From NCBI RefSeq assembly GCF_900119845.1, contig NZ_FPKU01000003.1, forward strand, positions 220,145 to 284,144: a stretch of 64,000 nt of DNA, read 5' to 3'. This document shows, in pieces, positions 52,793-61,361 of the stretch; position 1 is the first letter of the stretch, and each line of letters opens with the position of its first letter. The position numbers and the translations under genes were made by a program. The DNA is from Devosia enhydra (GTDB taxonomy: Bacteria > Pseudomonadota > Alphaproteobacteria > Rhizobiales > Devosiaceae). Under the pieces are notes generated by a model. It had not been told where the DNA came from. It saw nothing but the letters and a program-made list of their open reading frames with translations, and did no database searches.

Positions 52793-53812
52793 ATGGCGGC
52801 ATCGGCAGTACCCCTTTCCACCCAGTCGGCCGCAACCGGCGCGCTGGATCGTCTGCTTTCGGAGACGGCGGCCGACATGGCCAAGGTCAATGCGCTTATC
52901 CTCGAGCGTGCCGATTCGCATGTGGAGATGGTTCCCGAGCTCGCCCGCTACCTGATCGAGGCCGGCGGCAAGCGGCTGCGCCCGATGCTGACGGTGGCTG
53001 CTGCCGCGCTGTTCGAGACGCCGAACGGCGCACAGATCCGCTTCGCGGCGGCGGTCGAATTCATGCACAACGCCACGCTTTTGCATGACGATGTGGTGGA
53101 TGAAAGCGACATGCGGCGCGGCCGGCCGGCAGCGCGCGTGATCTGGGGCAACCAGGCCAGCGTGCTGGTGGGCGACTTTCTTTTGGGCCAGGCCTTCATG
53201 ATGATGGTCGAGACCGGCGATATCGAGGCCCTGGGCGTACTGGCCAAGGCTGCCGCGATCATTGCCGAGGGCGAAGTGTTCCAGCTCGCCAAGGCGCGCG
53301 ATCTCAGCGCCACGCCCGATGATTATGCCCAGGTGATCCGCGCCAAGACCGCTACGCTCTTTGAGGCGGCCTGCGAAGTCGGTGCCATGGCCGGCGGCGC
53401 CGATGCCGAGGGGCGCGAGGCGCTGCGGCTTTATGGCCGCGAACTGGGCTGCGCCTTCCAGCTGGTGGACGACGTGCTCGACTATCGCGGCGAGAGCGGC
53501 ACCTTGGGCAAGAACATCGGCGATGACCTGCGCGAGGGCAAGATGACCCTGCCGGTGATCCTCGCTTTGGCCGAGGGCAACCCGGCCGAACGCGAGATCG
53601 TCGCTTCAGCGCTCGGCAATCCCGAAACGCCCGATGGCGTTCTGGCGCAGGTCGTGGCGATCTTCAACCGGCACGGCACGCTGACGCGCACTCTGGCCCA
53701 GGCCCAGGACCATGCCGATGCCGCCAAGGCGGCGATCTCCGGGCTGCGCGAAAGCGAGATGAAGGCGCTCCTCACCGACATTGCCGATTTCACGGTGGCG
53801 CGGGCGTATTAA
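52793..53812 (+). CDS. polyprenyl diphosphate synthase (octaprenyl/decaprenyl type)
   Basis: A 339-aa trans-prenyltransferase that makes the ubiquinone side chain. The first Asp-rich motif (LLHDDVVDESDMRRG) and the second (FQLVDDVLDYRG) bind Mg-diphosphate; GGKRLRPML is also typical. In alphaproteobacteria the product is usually C50 (decaprenyl, for Q10), but chain length cannot be read with certainty. ATG at 52793 with GAGGATCC ahead; CTATAT at 52735 is a plausible alphaproteobacterial -10. Divergent from the methyltransferase gene. Confidence 0.93.
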   Translation: MAASAVPLSTQSAATGALDRLLSETAADMAKVNALILERADSHVEMVPELARYLIEAGGKRLRPMLTVAAAALFETPNGAQIRFAAAVEFMHNATLLHDDVVDESDMRRGRPAARVIWGNQASVLVGDFLLGQAFMMMVETGDIEALGVLAKAAAIIAEGEVFQLAKARDLSATPDDYAQVIRAKTATLFEAACEVGAMAGGADAEGREALRLYGRELGCAFQLVDDVLDYRGESGTLGKNIGDDLREGKMTLPVILALAEGNPAEREIVASALGNPETPDGVLAQVVAIFNRHGTLTRTLAQAQDHADAAKAAISGLRESEMKALLTDIADFTVARAY

Positions 53813-53836
53813 GGGTATCTGGCCGCAGGGCCCGCC

Positions 53837-53882
53837 CCTCGTCCTTCGAGGCTTTGCTTGCGCAAAGCACCTCAGGATGAGG
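53837..53882. repeat. palindromic intergenic repeat (CCTCGTCCTTCGAGG ... CCTCAGGATGAGG)
   Basis: An imperfect inverted repeat: the outer arms CCTCGTCCT and AGGATGAGG, the inner perfect arms GCTTTGC and GCAAAGC around TTGC. I recall many copies of CCTCATCCTTCGAGG..GCACCTCAGGATGAGG elements in alphaproteobacterial genomes. It lies between the convergent prenyl synthase and ispE genes. On RNA it should fold strongly and may end or protect transcripts. Confidence 0.7.
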
Positions 53883-53915
53883 GTCTCATTGCCATGTGTC
53901 GAGTGATTGAGAGGC

Positions 53916-53936
53916 CCTCATCGGCTCTGGATGAGG
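53916..53936. other. second hairpin, CCTCATC/GATGAGG
   Basis: Seven perfect pairs with a seven-base loop (GGCTCTG) just before the ispE stop codon. It shares the ATGAGG end sequence with the repeat at 53837-53882 and may be a remnant of another copy. Confidence 0.45.
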
Positions 53937-53956
53937 ATCGCCGAGGGCTCAGGCCC

Positions 53957-54838
53957 TCAGGGCTGGACCAGGGGGGCGGCGGCGACCCAGGATTGGGGCC
54001 AGTCGGAGCGCAGGTCGTGGGCGGCCTGGTGGGCGAGGGCTTCAGATCCGTAAAGCCCGAAGCTCGTGCCGCCTGATCCCGACATGCGGGCAAGAAGACA
54101 GCCCTCGGTGCGGCCGATGCGCGCGACCATCTCGGCCACGCGGGGTACGAGAGCGAAAGCGGGTGGCTCGAGGTCGTTGCGCGTGCCGGCAAGCCAGATG
54201 GCCAGTTGCGCCGGCCGGGTCAGCGGATCGGGCAATGCCGGCATGGGCGGGTTGTCGCGCTTTTCGAGCCGGCGGAAGACATCGGCGGTTGGCACGGCGA
54301 TCAAGGGATTGACCAGCACCACAAAGAGCGGCGGAAACGCCTTAAGCGGATGGATGATCTCCCCCACTCCGCGCACCTCCGAGGGCCGCGAGAGCAGGCA
54401 GACAGGAATATCGGCGCCCAGCGCGGCAGCGATCGCGGACAGCTCGGGGAGCGGCACGGGGGTGGCCGAGCGCGACTGCATGAAGCGCAAAAGGGCCGCC
54501 GCATCGGCCGAACCGCCGCCCAGGCCCGCCGCCACGGGCAGATTCTTGCGCAAGGTGAAGTGGTAGGCCTCGGGCACCGCTTCGGGCCAGCGGGCCCGGA
54601 AGGCCGACAGCGCGCGCGTGACGAGGTTGTCGCCCCCGCCGCTCAGCGCTCCGGCGAAGGGGCCCTCGATGGTGAGCCCATCCCGCTCCGAGGGCACGGC
54701 CACAAGCTCGTCGCCCACCTCGGCGAAAACGACGAGGCTTTCGAGCTCATGATAGCCATCGGGCCGGCGCCCGGTGACGTGCAAGGCGAGGTTGATCTTG
54801 GCCGGAGCCGCCTCGACGATCGGGGCCGGATCGAGCAC
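53957..54838 (-). CDS. ispE: 4-diphosphocytidyl-2-C-methyl-D-erythritol kinase
   Basis: GHMP kinase of 293 aa, fourth step of the MEP pathway. APAKINLALHVTGRRPDGYHEL at the N-terminus (with the catalytic Lys), the ATP loop PVAAGLGGGSADAAALL and the last motif MSGSGGTSFGLY are present. The GTG start at 54838 follows directly on the TGA of the TPR-protein gene, so it is in an operon with it. Convergent with the prenyl synthase gene; the intervening 144 bases carry two hairpins. Confidence 0.97.
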   Translation of the reverse strand: MLDPAPIVEAAPAKINLALHVTGRRPDGYHELESLVVFAEVGDELVAVPSERDGLTIEGPFAGALSGGGDNLVTRALSAFRARWPEAVPEAYHFTLRKNLPVAAGLGGGSADAAALLRFMQSRSATPVPLPELSAIAAALGADIPVCLLSRPSEVRGVGEIIHPLKAFPPLFVVLVNPLIAVPTADVFRRLEKRDNPPMPALPDPLTRPAQLAIWLAGTRNDLEPPAFALVPRVAEMVARIGRTEGCLLARMSGSGGTSFGLYGSEALAHQAAHDLRSDWPQSWVAAAPLVQP

Positions 54839-56641
54839 TCAGTTTGCCTTCGGGGTCTCGGAGGGCGCAGCCGTGTCGGCATCGGCACGGATTTCCGGAA
54901 CGACTTCAGCCTCGGGCGCATCGGCCTCTTCGGCTTCCTCGCTGCCATCGCCCACATGACCCTCGGGATCGGTCAGCTTGGGAATGGCCCGTTCGCGCAC
55001 GGTGCCCTTGTCATCGACATCGATGGCGATGCTCCACTGGAAGCGCGCTTCCAGCTTGCGTCCGGCCTTCCAGTAGGCATCGCCGAGATGGTCGTTGATC
55101 TCGGGATCGTTGGGCAGCAGGCGGACGGCCTTCTCGAGCTCCACCACTGCATCCTCGTAGCGACCGAGCCGGTAGAAGGCCCAGCCGAGGCTGTCGATAA
55201 TGTAGCCGTCATTGGGCGCGGCGGCGACGGCACGCTCGATCATTTCGAGGGCGGGTTCGAGATTCATGCCCTGATCGACCCAGCTATAGCCCAGGTAGTT
55301 GAGCACCTGGGGCTGATCGGGATTGAGCTCGAGGGCGCGCTTGAAATCGGCCTCGGCCTTGGGCCATTCCTTGTTGCGCTCATAGGCCATGCCGCGGACA
55401 TAGTAATAGCGCCAGTCGCCCTGCCGGTCGCCCGGAATGGCATCGATGAGCTTGGAATAGGTCGCGGCGGCCTCGGCCCAGAGCTCGTTGGTGCGCTCCA
55501 GATCGCCCAGAACGGCCAGCGCATCGGTGTTGCCGGGCTCGGCCACCACGATGTTGCGCAGGCGCCTCAAGGCCTCGTCGAGATCGTCCATGGCGCTGTA
55601 ATTGTCGGCCATGCGGATCACGGCCGCCGACTTCATCGGCGAAGCGGCCGGAACCGCATCATAGATGCGGTTGGCTTCCTCGTGATTGCCGGCCAGATCG
55701 TAGATCTGCCCAAGCAGCAGCGGAATGGTATCGGAGCGCGGATTGAGGAACTGGCCGAGCCGCAGGAAGATCACCGCCGTCTGGTTGGCGCGATCGCCTG
55801 CAAGCGCGGCACCAAGGCCATGGAACATCTCGGAGGCGCCGGCCGGGACGGTGGCGGCGAAGGGGCCCGGCGCACGGCCGGCCTCGATATCGGCGAGCAC
55901 GAGCGCGACCAGCGGGTGGCTGCCGCCGCCCTCGACATATTTGTCGATGGCTTCGCGCGCCGCATCGAACTGCCCGTCATTGCCCAGCATGCGGGCATAG
56001 GCTTCGACGATGCGCGGCACGCCGGGATTGAGCTCATAGGCTTCGGCGGCAAGGCGGATGGCCTCATCCTTCTGCCCGGCATAATCGGCCATCAGCGCCC
56101 GGTGGAAGACGAGGAAATCGCCGAGCCCGCCCTGCGCCACCCCATCGAGGGTGGCGAAGGCGGCCTCGAGGTCGCCCTCGGCCGTCTGCGCCCAGGCCTT
56201 GAGCACCGACCCGGTGAGCGCCACGAAACTGTCGGCGCCGATATCCTCGAGCATGACCAAGGCGGCCGGATAATCCCCTTCCTTGACCGCATCGGTGCCG
56301 GCGATGAGGCTCGCCACGTCGCTGCCTTCGGTGAGGTCGATGAAATGGCCCGCAAGCGTCGCGGCATGGGCGATATCACCGGCAGCGGCGAGCGCGATCA
56401 TGGCGCTCTCGATGATGAGGGGATTGTCGTAATCCTCATCGGCGGCGCGGCGCAGATAGCGCGCGGCCTCGGTGGTGCGCAGATCCTGCATCGCCTGCTG
56501 GCCGGCGAGGAATCCTCCCGTCGCCGTGATGGGAGCGACGCCGAAGGTGGATTGCGCCAAAACCGGCGCCGAAAAGACCGCCACGCCCAGAATGGCGAGG
56601 CAGGTGTGGAGCAGGCGGCGCGGAAGGACAGTCACTGGCAC
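54839..56641 (-). CDS. tetratricopeptide repeat protein, exported
   Basis: A 600-aa TPR protein with an N-terminal signal segment (about residues 10-29, with CLAILGVAVFSAPVLA; a Cys at the start of that stretch makes a lipoprotein possible but not clear). About ten TPR-like helix pairs fill the middle, the clearest being NYLGYSWVDQGMNLEPALE and DSLGWAFYRLGRYEDA near residues 445-510. An acidic tail (EEAEEADAPEAEVVPE) closes it. Likely a periplasmic or outer-membrane scaffold, of the BepA/PilF kind. Adjacent ispE is translated right after it. Confidence 0.9.
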   Translation of the reverse strand: MPVTVLPRRLLHTCLAILGVAVFSAPVLAQSTFGVAPITATGGFLAGQQAMQDLRTTEAARYLRRAADEDYDNPLIIESAMIALAAAGDIAHAATLAGHFIDLTEGSDVASLIAGTDAVKEGDYPAALVMLEDIGADSFVALTGSVLKAWAQTAEGDLEAAFATLDGVAQGGLGDFLVFHRALMADYAGQKDEAIRLAAEAYELNPGVPRIVEAYARMLGNDGQFDAAREAIDKYVEGGGSHPLVALVLADIEAGRAPGPFAATVPAGASEMFHGLGAALAGDRANQTAVIFLRLGQFLNPRSDTIPLLLGQIYDLAGNHEEANRIYDAVPAASPMKSAAVIRMADNYSAMDDLDEALRRLRNIVVAEPGNTDALAVLGDLERTNELWAEAAATYSKLIDAIPGDRQGDWRYYYVRGMAYERNKEWPKAEADFKRALELNPDQPQVLNYLGYSWVDQGMNLEPALEMIERAVAAAPNDGYIIDSLGWAFYRLGRYEDAVVELEKAVRLLPNDPEINDHLGDAYWKAGRKLEARFQWSIAIDVDDKGTVRERAIPKLTDPEGHVGDGSEEAEEADAPEAEVVPEIRADADTAAPSETPKAN

Positions 56642-56771
56642 AAGGCCTCCGGGATCGGGATCTTCGGAGCTAGGGGGTCAAGCAAACAGTGGCGATTTTG
56701 CGACTGCCGCGCAAGAGGGCAGCCCGGCTCACACGAACTTGTGCCGCAAGGCCCCTGCCCCGATCGCGCCT

Positions 56772-58436
56772 CTACATGCCGACATAATTGGGCCCGCTGC
56801 CCCCTTCAGGGGGAACCCAGGTGATGTTCTGGGCCGGATCCTTGATGTCGCAGGTCTTGCAGTGCACGCAGTTCTGCGCGTTGATGCGAAAGCGCGGCGC
56901 GCCATTTTCCTCGACCACCTCATAGACCCCGGCCGGGCAATAGAGCGGCGCCGGCTCGCCATAGACGGGCAGGTTGCGCGCAATCGGGATCGCCGGATCG
57001 GCGAGCCGCAGATGCACGGGCTGATCCTCGTCGTGGGAGAGATTGGCGAGAAAGACCGAGGAGGTGCGGTCGAAACGGGTGACGCCGTCGGGCCGCTCAT
57101 AGGCCTTGGGCGAAACCTCTGCCCTGGGCTTGAGGGCAGCGTAGTCGGGCTTGGCATGGCGCAGCGTGCCCAGCGGCGAGCCCTTGAAGAGGCTCTGCAT
57201 CCACATCTCGATACCGGCCAGGCCCACCCCCAAATAAAGCCCGAAGCGGCTCCACAGCGGCTTCATGTTGCGCACGGGCTTCAGTTCGGCGGCGATGCCG
57301 CTCTCGAGCACGGCTTTCTGCAGGGCATCGAGCCGGTCATGAGCACGGCCCTCGGCGATGGCGCCGGCCACGACATCGGCGGTAGCGATGCCCGAGCGGA
57401 TGGCGTTGTGGATGGCCTTGAGGCGCGGGGCGTTCATGAAACCCGCCGCGCAGCCCATCAACGCGCCGCCCGGGAAGGCGAGGTCGGGGATCGACTGCCA
57501 GCCGCCTGCCGTGAGCGCGCGGGCGCCATAGGAGATGCGCTTGGCCCCATCGAGCAGCCGGGCGATGGAGGGATGGGTCTTGAAGCGCTGGAACTCGTCG
57601 AAGGGCGAGAGGGTGGGGTTGGCATAATCGAGATGCACCACCAGCCCCAGATAGATGCGGTTGCCCGCGGCGTGGTAGCAAAAGCCACCGCCCCCGGTGC
57701 GCGGATCGAGCGGAAAGCCGAGATAATGGTCGACGCGGCCGGGCTGGTGACGGTCGGCGGGGATCTCCCAGACCTCCTTGATCCCGAGGCCATATTTCTG
57801 CGGCGAGGCGTTGGCGGCAAGCTCGTAGCCGGCGATGAGGCGCTTGGCGAGCGAGCCGCGCGCGCCCTCCCCGATGAGGGTGTATTTCGCGCGCAGCTCG
57901 ATGCCGGCGGCGAAGGCGGATTTCGGCTTGCCCTCGCGATCAACCCCGAGATCGCCGGTTACGATGCCGAGCACGGCGCCCGAGGCGTCCTTGACCACAT
58001 CCACTGCGGCTGTCATCGGGAAGATGTCGACGCCCAGCTCCATCGCCTGTTCGCCCAACCACCGGCAGAGATCGCCGAGGCTGGTGATGACGCCGTCAGG
58101 CGTGTGCATCAGCGGGGGCACGAGGGCGGCGGGGAAGGCGATATCGCTTTTGGCGGTGAGGAAATGGAAGGTGTCGGCGGTGACTTTCGGACCCACCGGG
58201 GCGCCCTTTTCGCGCCAGCCGGGGATGAGTTCGTCCATGCCGACGGGATCCATGACGGCGCCCGAAAGGATGTGGCCGCCGATCTCGGCAGCTTTTTCGA
58301 CCACTGTGACCGAGAGATGCGGCGCCTTCTGCTTGAGGCGGATGGCGGCGGCGAGCCCGGCGGGGCCGGCCCCGACGATGACGACATCGGTCTCGATGCT
58401 CTCGCGCTCGGGGGAAGCTTCTGTCACGGGCGTCAC
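56772..58436 (-). CDS. electron transfer flavoprotein-ubiquinone oxidoreductase
   Basis: A 554-aa membrane-bound flavo-iron-sulphur enzyme passing electrons from ETF (fatty-acid, amino-acid and hydroxy-acid dehydrogenases) to ubiquinone. The N-terminal FAD motif VVIVGAGPAGLAAA, GGHILSGAVMDP, and the GGGFCYHAAGNRIYLG region are present. The C-terminal [4Fe-4S] ferredoxin domain has CPAGVYE and CVHCKTCDIKDPAQN cysteines. The length matches the human and bacterial enzymes. ATG at 58436; it is divergent from the glycosylase gene. Confidence 0.97.
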   Translation of the reverse strand: MTPVTEASPERESIETDVVIVGAGPAGLAAAIRLKQKAPHLSVTVVEKAAEIGGHILSGAVMDPVGMDELIPGWREKGAPVGPKVTADTFHFLTAKSDIAFPAALVPPLMHTPDGVITSLGDLCRWLGEQAMELGVDIFPMTAAVDVVKDASGAVLGIVTGDLGVDREGKPKSAFAAGIELRAKYTLIGEGARGSLAKRLIAGYELAANASPQKYGLGIKEVWEIPADRHQPGRVDHYLGFPLDPRTGGGGFCYHAAGNRIYLGLVVHLDYANPTLSPFDEFQRFKTHPSIARLLDGAKRISYGARALTAGGWQSIPDLAFPGGALMGCAAGFMNAPRLKAIHNAIRSGIATADVVAGAIAEGRAHDRLDALQKAVLESGIAAELKPVRNMKPLWSRFGLYLGVGLAGIEMWMQSLFKGSPLGTLRHAKPDYAALKPRAEVSPKAYERPDGVTRFDRTSSVFLANLSHDEDQPVHLRLADPAIPIARNLPVYGEPAPLYCPAGVYEVVEENGAPRFRINAQNCVHCKTCDIKDPAQNITWVPPEGGSGPNYVGM

Positions 58437-58489
58437 GTCCTTGGTCCTGCGGGTGGCAGCCTCATTGCGGCTGTGACATAACAGAACTC

Positions 58490-59332
58490 ATGATGGCAAA
58501 TCGACCGCTAAATCCGGCAGAACTCCATGCGGTTCTGGAATGGTACCGTGCTGCCGGGGTGGACGTGGCGGTGGGCGACGAGCCGGTGGATCGCTTCGCG
58601 GCGAGCCTCAGGCAGAAGCCGCAGCCAAAGGACGCCGCGCCCGGACTCGCAAGGCCCGCGGTCGCGGCCCCCGCCCCGGCCGTGCCGATGGCTCCGATGC
58701 AGGTGCCGCTGATCGGGGGCGATCCGCGCGAAGCGGAAGCACTCGCCAACGCAGCCGACAGCCTCGATGCGCTCAAGGCGGCGATGGCGGGGTTCGATGG
58801 GTGTTCGCTGAAGGCGCGGGCGACCCAGCTCGTGTTCGCCGATGGCAACCCGGATGCGGGGATCATGCTGATCGGGGAGGCTCCGGGCAGCGAGGAGGAC
58901 AAGATCGGCAAGCCCTTCGTGGGGCGGGCCGGGCAACTGCTCGACCGCATGCTGGGCGCCATCGGGCTCGATCGGAACAAGGTCTTCATTGCCAACATGG
59001 TGCCCTGGCGCCCGCCGGGCAATCGCAACCCCACCCCCGAGGAGCTGGCGGTGTGCCTGCCCTTCCTCCACCGCATGGTGGCGCTGGCCGCGCCGCGCGT
59101 GGTGGTGACGCTGGGCAACGTGCCGACCCAGGCGCTGTTTGAAACCAGTGTCGGGATCACCCGCATTCGCGGGCAGTGGAAAGAGCTGACGCTGGGCGGT
59201 CACAGCGTCAGGGCGATGGCGACGCTGCACCCGGCCTTCCTGCTGCGCACGCCCTCGGCCAAGCGGCAGGCCTGGCAGGACCTGTTGAGCGTGCGCGAGG
59301 CGCTGCAAAAAGAAAATCTTCTGCCGGGTTGA
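58490..59332 (+). CDS. uracil-DNA glycosylase, family 4-like
   Basis: A 280-aa base-excision repair enzyme. Active-site motifs [21 protein letters not shown] (residues about 129-149, in two parts) and the [12 protein letters not shown] region near residue 245 fit family 4. Only two of the four iron-sulphur cysteines of thermophilic family 4 enzymes are evident (GCSLK and AVCLPFL), so the cluster is probably absent or altered. The N-terminal 80 residues include an Ala/Pro-rich linker. ATG at 58490 or the second ATG at 58493 could be the start. Confidence 0.88.
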   Translation: MMANRPLNPAELHAVLEWYRAAGVDVAVGDEPVDRFAASLRQKPQPKDAAPGLARPAVAAPAPAVPMAPMQVPLIGGDPREAEALANAADSLDALKAAMAGFDGCSLKARATQLVFADGNPDAGIMLIGEAPGSEEDKIGKPFVGRAGQLLDRMLGAIGLDRNKVFIANMVPWRPPGNRNPTPEELAVCLPFLHRMVALAAPRVVVTLGNVPTQALFETSVGITRIRGQWKELTLGGHSVRAMATLHPAFLLRTPSAKRQAWQDLLSVREALQKENLLPG

Positions 59333-59439
59333 AATGCGCGCCCGAATTTAGTCTTTCTTGATCGGCAAGCGGAGGACTTGCCCATCAAGAAGACCCTTCG
59401 GCACGAGCTGCCGTCCAGCGGTCCGCAAGCGAAAGCGCC

Positions 59440-60717
59440 ATGTCTTCTGTCGTCAAGATCTACGCCCTGTTCATCGGCTCGGCCCTGCTCATGTTCGGGG
59501 GTGGGCTGCAGGGGCTGCTGCTGTCCGTCCGGGGTGCCGAGGAAGGCTTCTCGCTGCTCGCCCTGGGCCTGATCGGCACCGGCTGGTCGGTCGGCTTCAT
59601 GGCCGGCTCGCTCACCGTGCCGCGCATGGTGCAGAAGGTGGGCCATGTGCGTGCCTATTCGGTGATGGCGGCTGTGGGCACCGTCACCATCCTGCTCAAC
59701 CTGTTGCTGATCAACGACGTCTCCTGGATCCTGCTGCGCGCGCTGTCGGGCTTCTGCTTTGCCGGCGCGGCGATGATCGTGGAGAGCTGGCTCAACGAGG
59801 TTTCGGACAACCGTTCGCGCGGAACGATCTTTTCGATCTACACCGCGATCAACCTTGCCGCCTCGACGCTGGGGCAGCTGGCCATGTCGGTGACGGGCAC
59901 GGCCGGCTATGTGCCGTTCGTGGTGGGCGCCATCAGCTTCATCTGCGCGCTGGTGCCCAGCGCCATGACCTCGACGCCGCAGCCCCGCCCTATGAGCAGC
60001 GCCAAGATCGACCTTGGCCTTTTGTACCGCACCTCGCCGGTGGCGGTGATCGCCAGTTTCTCGGTCGGCATGGCCAATGGCGCCTTCGGCACGCTGGCCC
60101 CGGTGTTCGGCTATGCGCGCGGCATGACGGCGGCCAATATCGCGTTCCTGTTTTCGGTGACGATCATGCTTGGCGCCATCGGGCAGATCCCGTTCGGGCG
60201 GCTTTCGGACCGGTTCGACCGCCGCATGGTGCTGATCGCCCTGGGCGGCATCGCGGCACTCGCTGGCTCGCTGATGCTGGTGTTCAACCCGCCCGAGGGC
60301 GTGCTGCTCTATTTCCTCTTCGGCCTTTATGGCTTTGCCGCCTATTCGATCTATGCCATCGCGGTGGCGCATGCGAACGACTTCGCCAAGGAGGGCGAGT
60401 TCGGTCGCGTCGCCGGCGGCATGCTGCTGGTGCTCGGCATCGGCCTTGCCATCGGCCCCGCCGTCGCCAGCTGGCTGATGAGCGCCCTGGGCGAGGTGGC
60501 GCTGTTCGTGGTCACAACGACCTTTCATGGGCTCGTGGCCGTCTTTGCCTTCCTGCGCATGCGCATCCGCCCGATCCGCGACGCGACCGGCCGGGTTCGC
60601 TTCCGCCCGATGGCGACCGGCTCGGCCAAATCCACCCCACAGACCATCGCCCTCGATCCGCGTTCGGACGAGGACAAGCCCGACCAGGAGACGCATGATG
60701 TTCAAGGCCGTCCTTGA
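59440..60717 (+). CDS. MFS transporter (YcaD-like)
   Basis: A 425-aa major facilitator with about twelve transmembrane segments. The motif between helices 2 and 3 reads LTVPRMVQKVGH (weakly conserved GxxxDRxGRR); between helices 8 and 9 the pattern GRLSDRFDRRMVL is classic. The cytoplasmic tail is about 45 residues long. The substrate cannot be assigned; such transporters include drug and sugar exporters. Its end overlaps moaB by 20 bases. Confidence 0.93.
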   Translation: MSSVVKIYALFIGSALLMFGGGLQGLLLSVRGAEEGFSLLALGLIGTGWSVGFMAGSLTVPRMVQKVGHVRAYSVMAAVGTVTILLNLLLINDVSWILLRALSGFCFAGAAMIVESWLNEVSDNRSRGTIFSIYTAINLAASTLGQLAMSVTGTAGYVPFVVGAISFICALVPSAMTSTPQPRPMSSAKIDLGLLYRTSPVAVIASFSVGMANGAFGTLAPVFGYARGMTAANIAFLFSVTIMLGAIGQIPFGRLSDRFDRRMVLIALGGIAALAGSLMLVFNPPEGVLLYFLFGLYGFAAYSIYAIAVAHANDFAKEGEFGRVAGGMLLVLGIGLAIGPAVASWLMSALGEVALFVVTTTFHGLVAVFAFLRMRIRPIRDATGRVRFRPMATGSAKSTPQTIALDPRSDEDKPDQETHDVQGRP

Positions 60718-61234
60718 CGACAAGGAGCCCTTCGTTCCGCTCAAATTCGCCGTGCTGGCCGTATCGGATACGCGCACGCTCGAGACGGATACGGCGGGTG
60801 CACTGCTCAAGACCATGGTGGAAGCCGACGGCCATGTCTGCGCCGTGCGCGCCGTGTGCAAGGACGACAGGCAGGAGATCCGCGCCCATGTTCAGGCCTG
60901 GGTGGCCGACCCCGAGATCAATGTCATTCTGACCACCGGCGGCACCGGCTTTTCGGGCCGCGACGTGACGCCCGAAGCCATCGAGCCGCTGTTCGACAAG
61001 CGGATGGAAGGCTTCTCTGTGCTCTTCCACATGTATTCGGCCAATAATGTGGGCACCTCGACGCTGCAGAGCCGCGCCACGGGCGGGGTGATCGGCACCA
61101 CTTACGTCTTCGTCCTGCCCGGCTCGCGCGGCGCGGTGCGAGACGCCTGGGAAGGCATCCTGCGCTATCAGCTCTCGAGCCAGCACACCCCCTGCAATCT
61201 CGTGGAACTGCTGCCCAGGCTCAACGAGAAATAG
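60698..61234 (+). CDS. moaB: molybdenum cofactor biosynthesis protein MoaB
   Basis: A 178-aa MogA/MoaB-type protein that adenylylates molybdopterin or helps metal insertion. VLAVSDTRTLETDTAG near residue 17-33, the nucleotide-binding TTGGTGFSGRDVTPEAI (about 75-95) and NLVELLPRLNEK at the end are clear. Two ATGs (60695 and 60698) are in frame; GGAG at 60687 favours 60698. It overlaps the MFS gene. The molybdenum hydroxylase at 898-4592 is a likely user of the cofactor. Confidence 0.94.
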   Translation: MFKAVLDDKEPFVPLKFAVLAVSDTRTLETDTAGALLKTMVEADGHVCAVRAVCKDDRQEIRAHVQAWVADPEINVILTTGGTGFSGRDVTPEAIEPLFDKRMEGFSVLFHMYSANNVGTSTLQSRATGGVIGTTYVFVLPGSRGAVRDAWEGILRYQLSSQHTPCNLVELLPRLNEK

Positions 61235-61361
61235 GCCCTGGAGAACGGGTGGAAAGTTATCCCCGCCCGTTCGTTCTTGTTTTGTTCACGTGGAACTGCT
61301 ACCGGTAAAGCTCCGTTAACCGAGTGACGATTCGTCCCCGGTTCGCATATGGAGATGTCCG

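Noticed and set aside
52703-53086. Extension of the adenine methyltransferase to 53086
   Set aside because: Those 128 codons are antisense to the promoter and start of the prenyl synthase gene and look nothing like the family.
54206-56824. An 872-codon open frame on the plus strand across ispE and the TPR gene
   Set aside because: It lies antisense to two well-supported genes, and its translation is rich in Gly, His, Arg and Ala typical of shadow frames in high-GC DNA.
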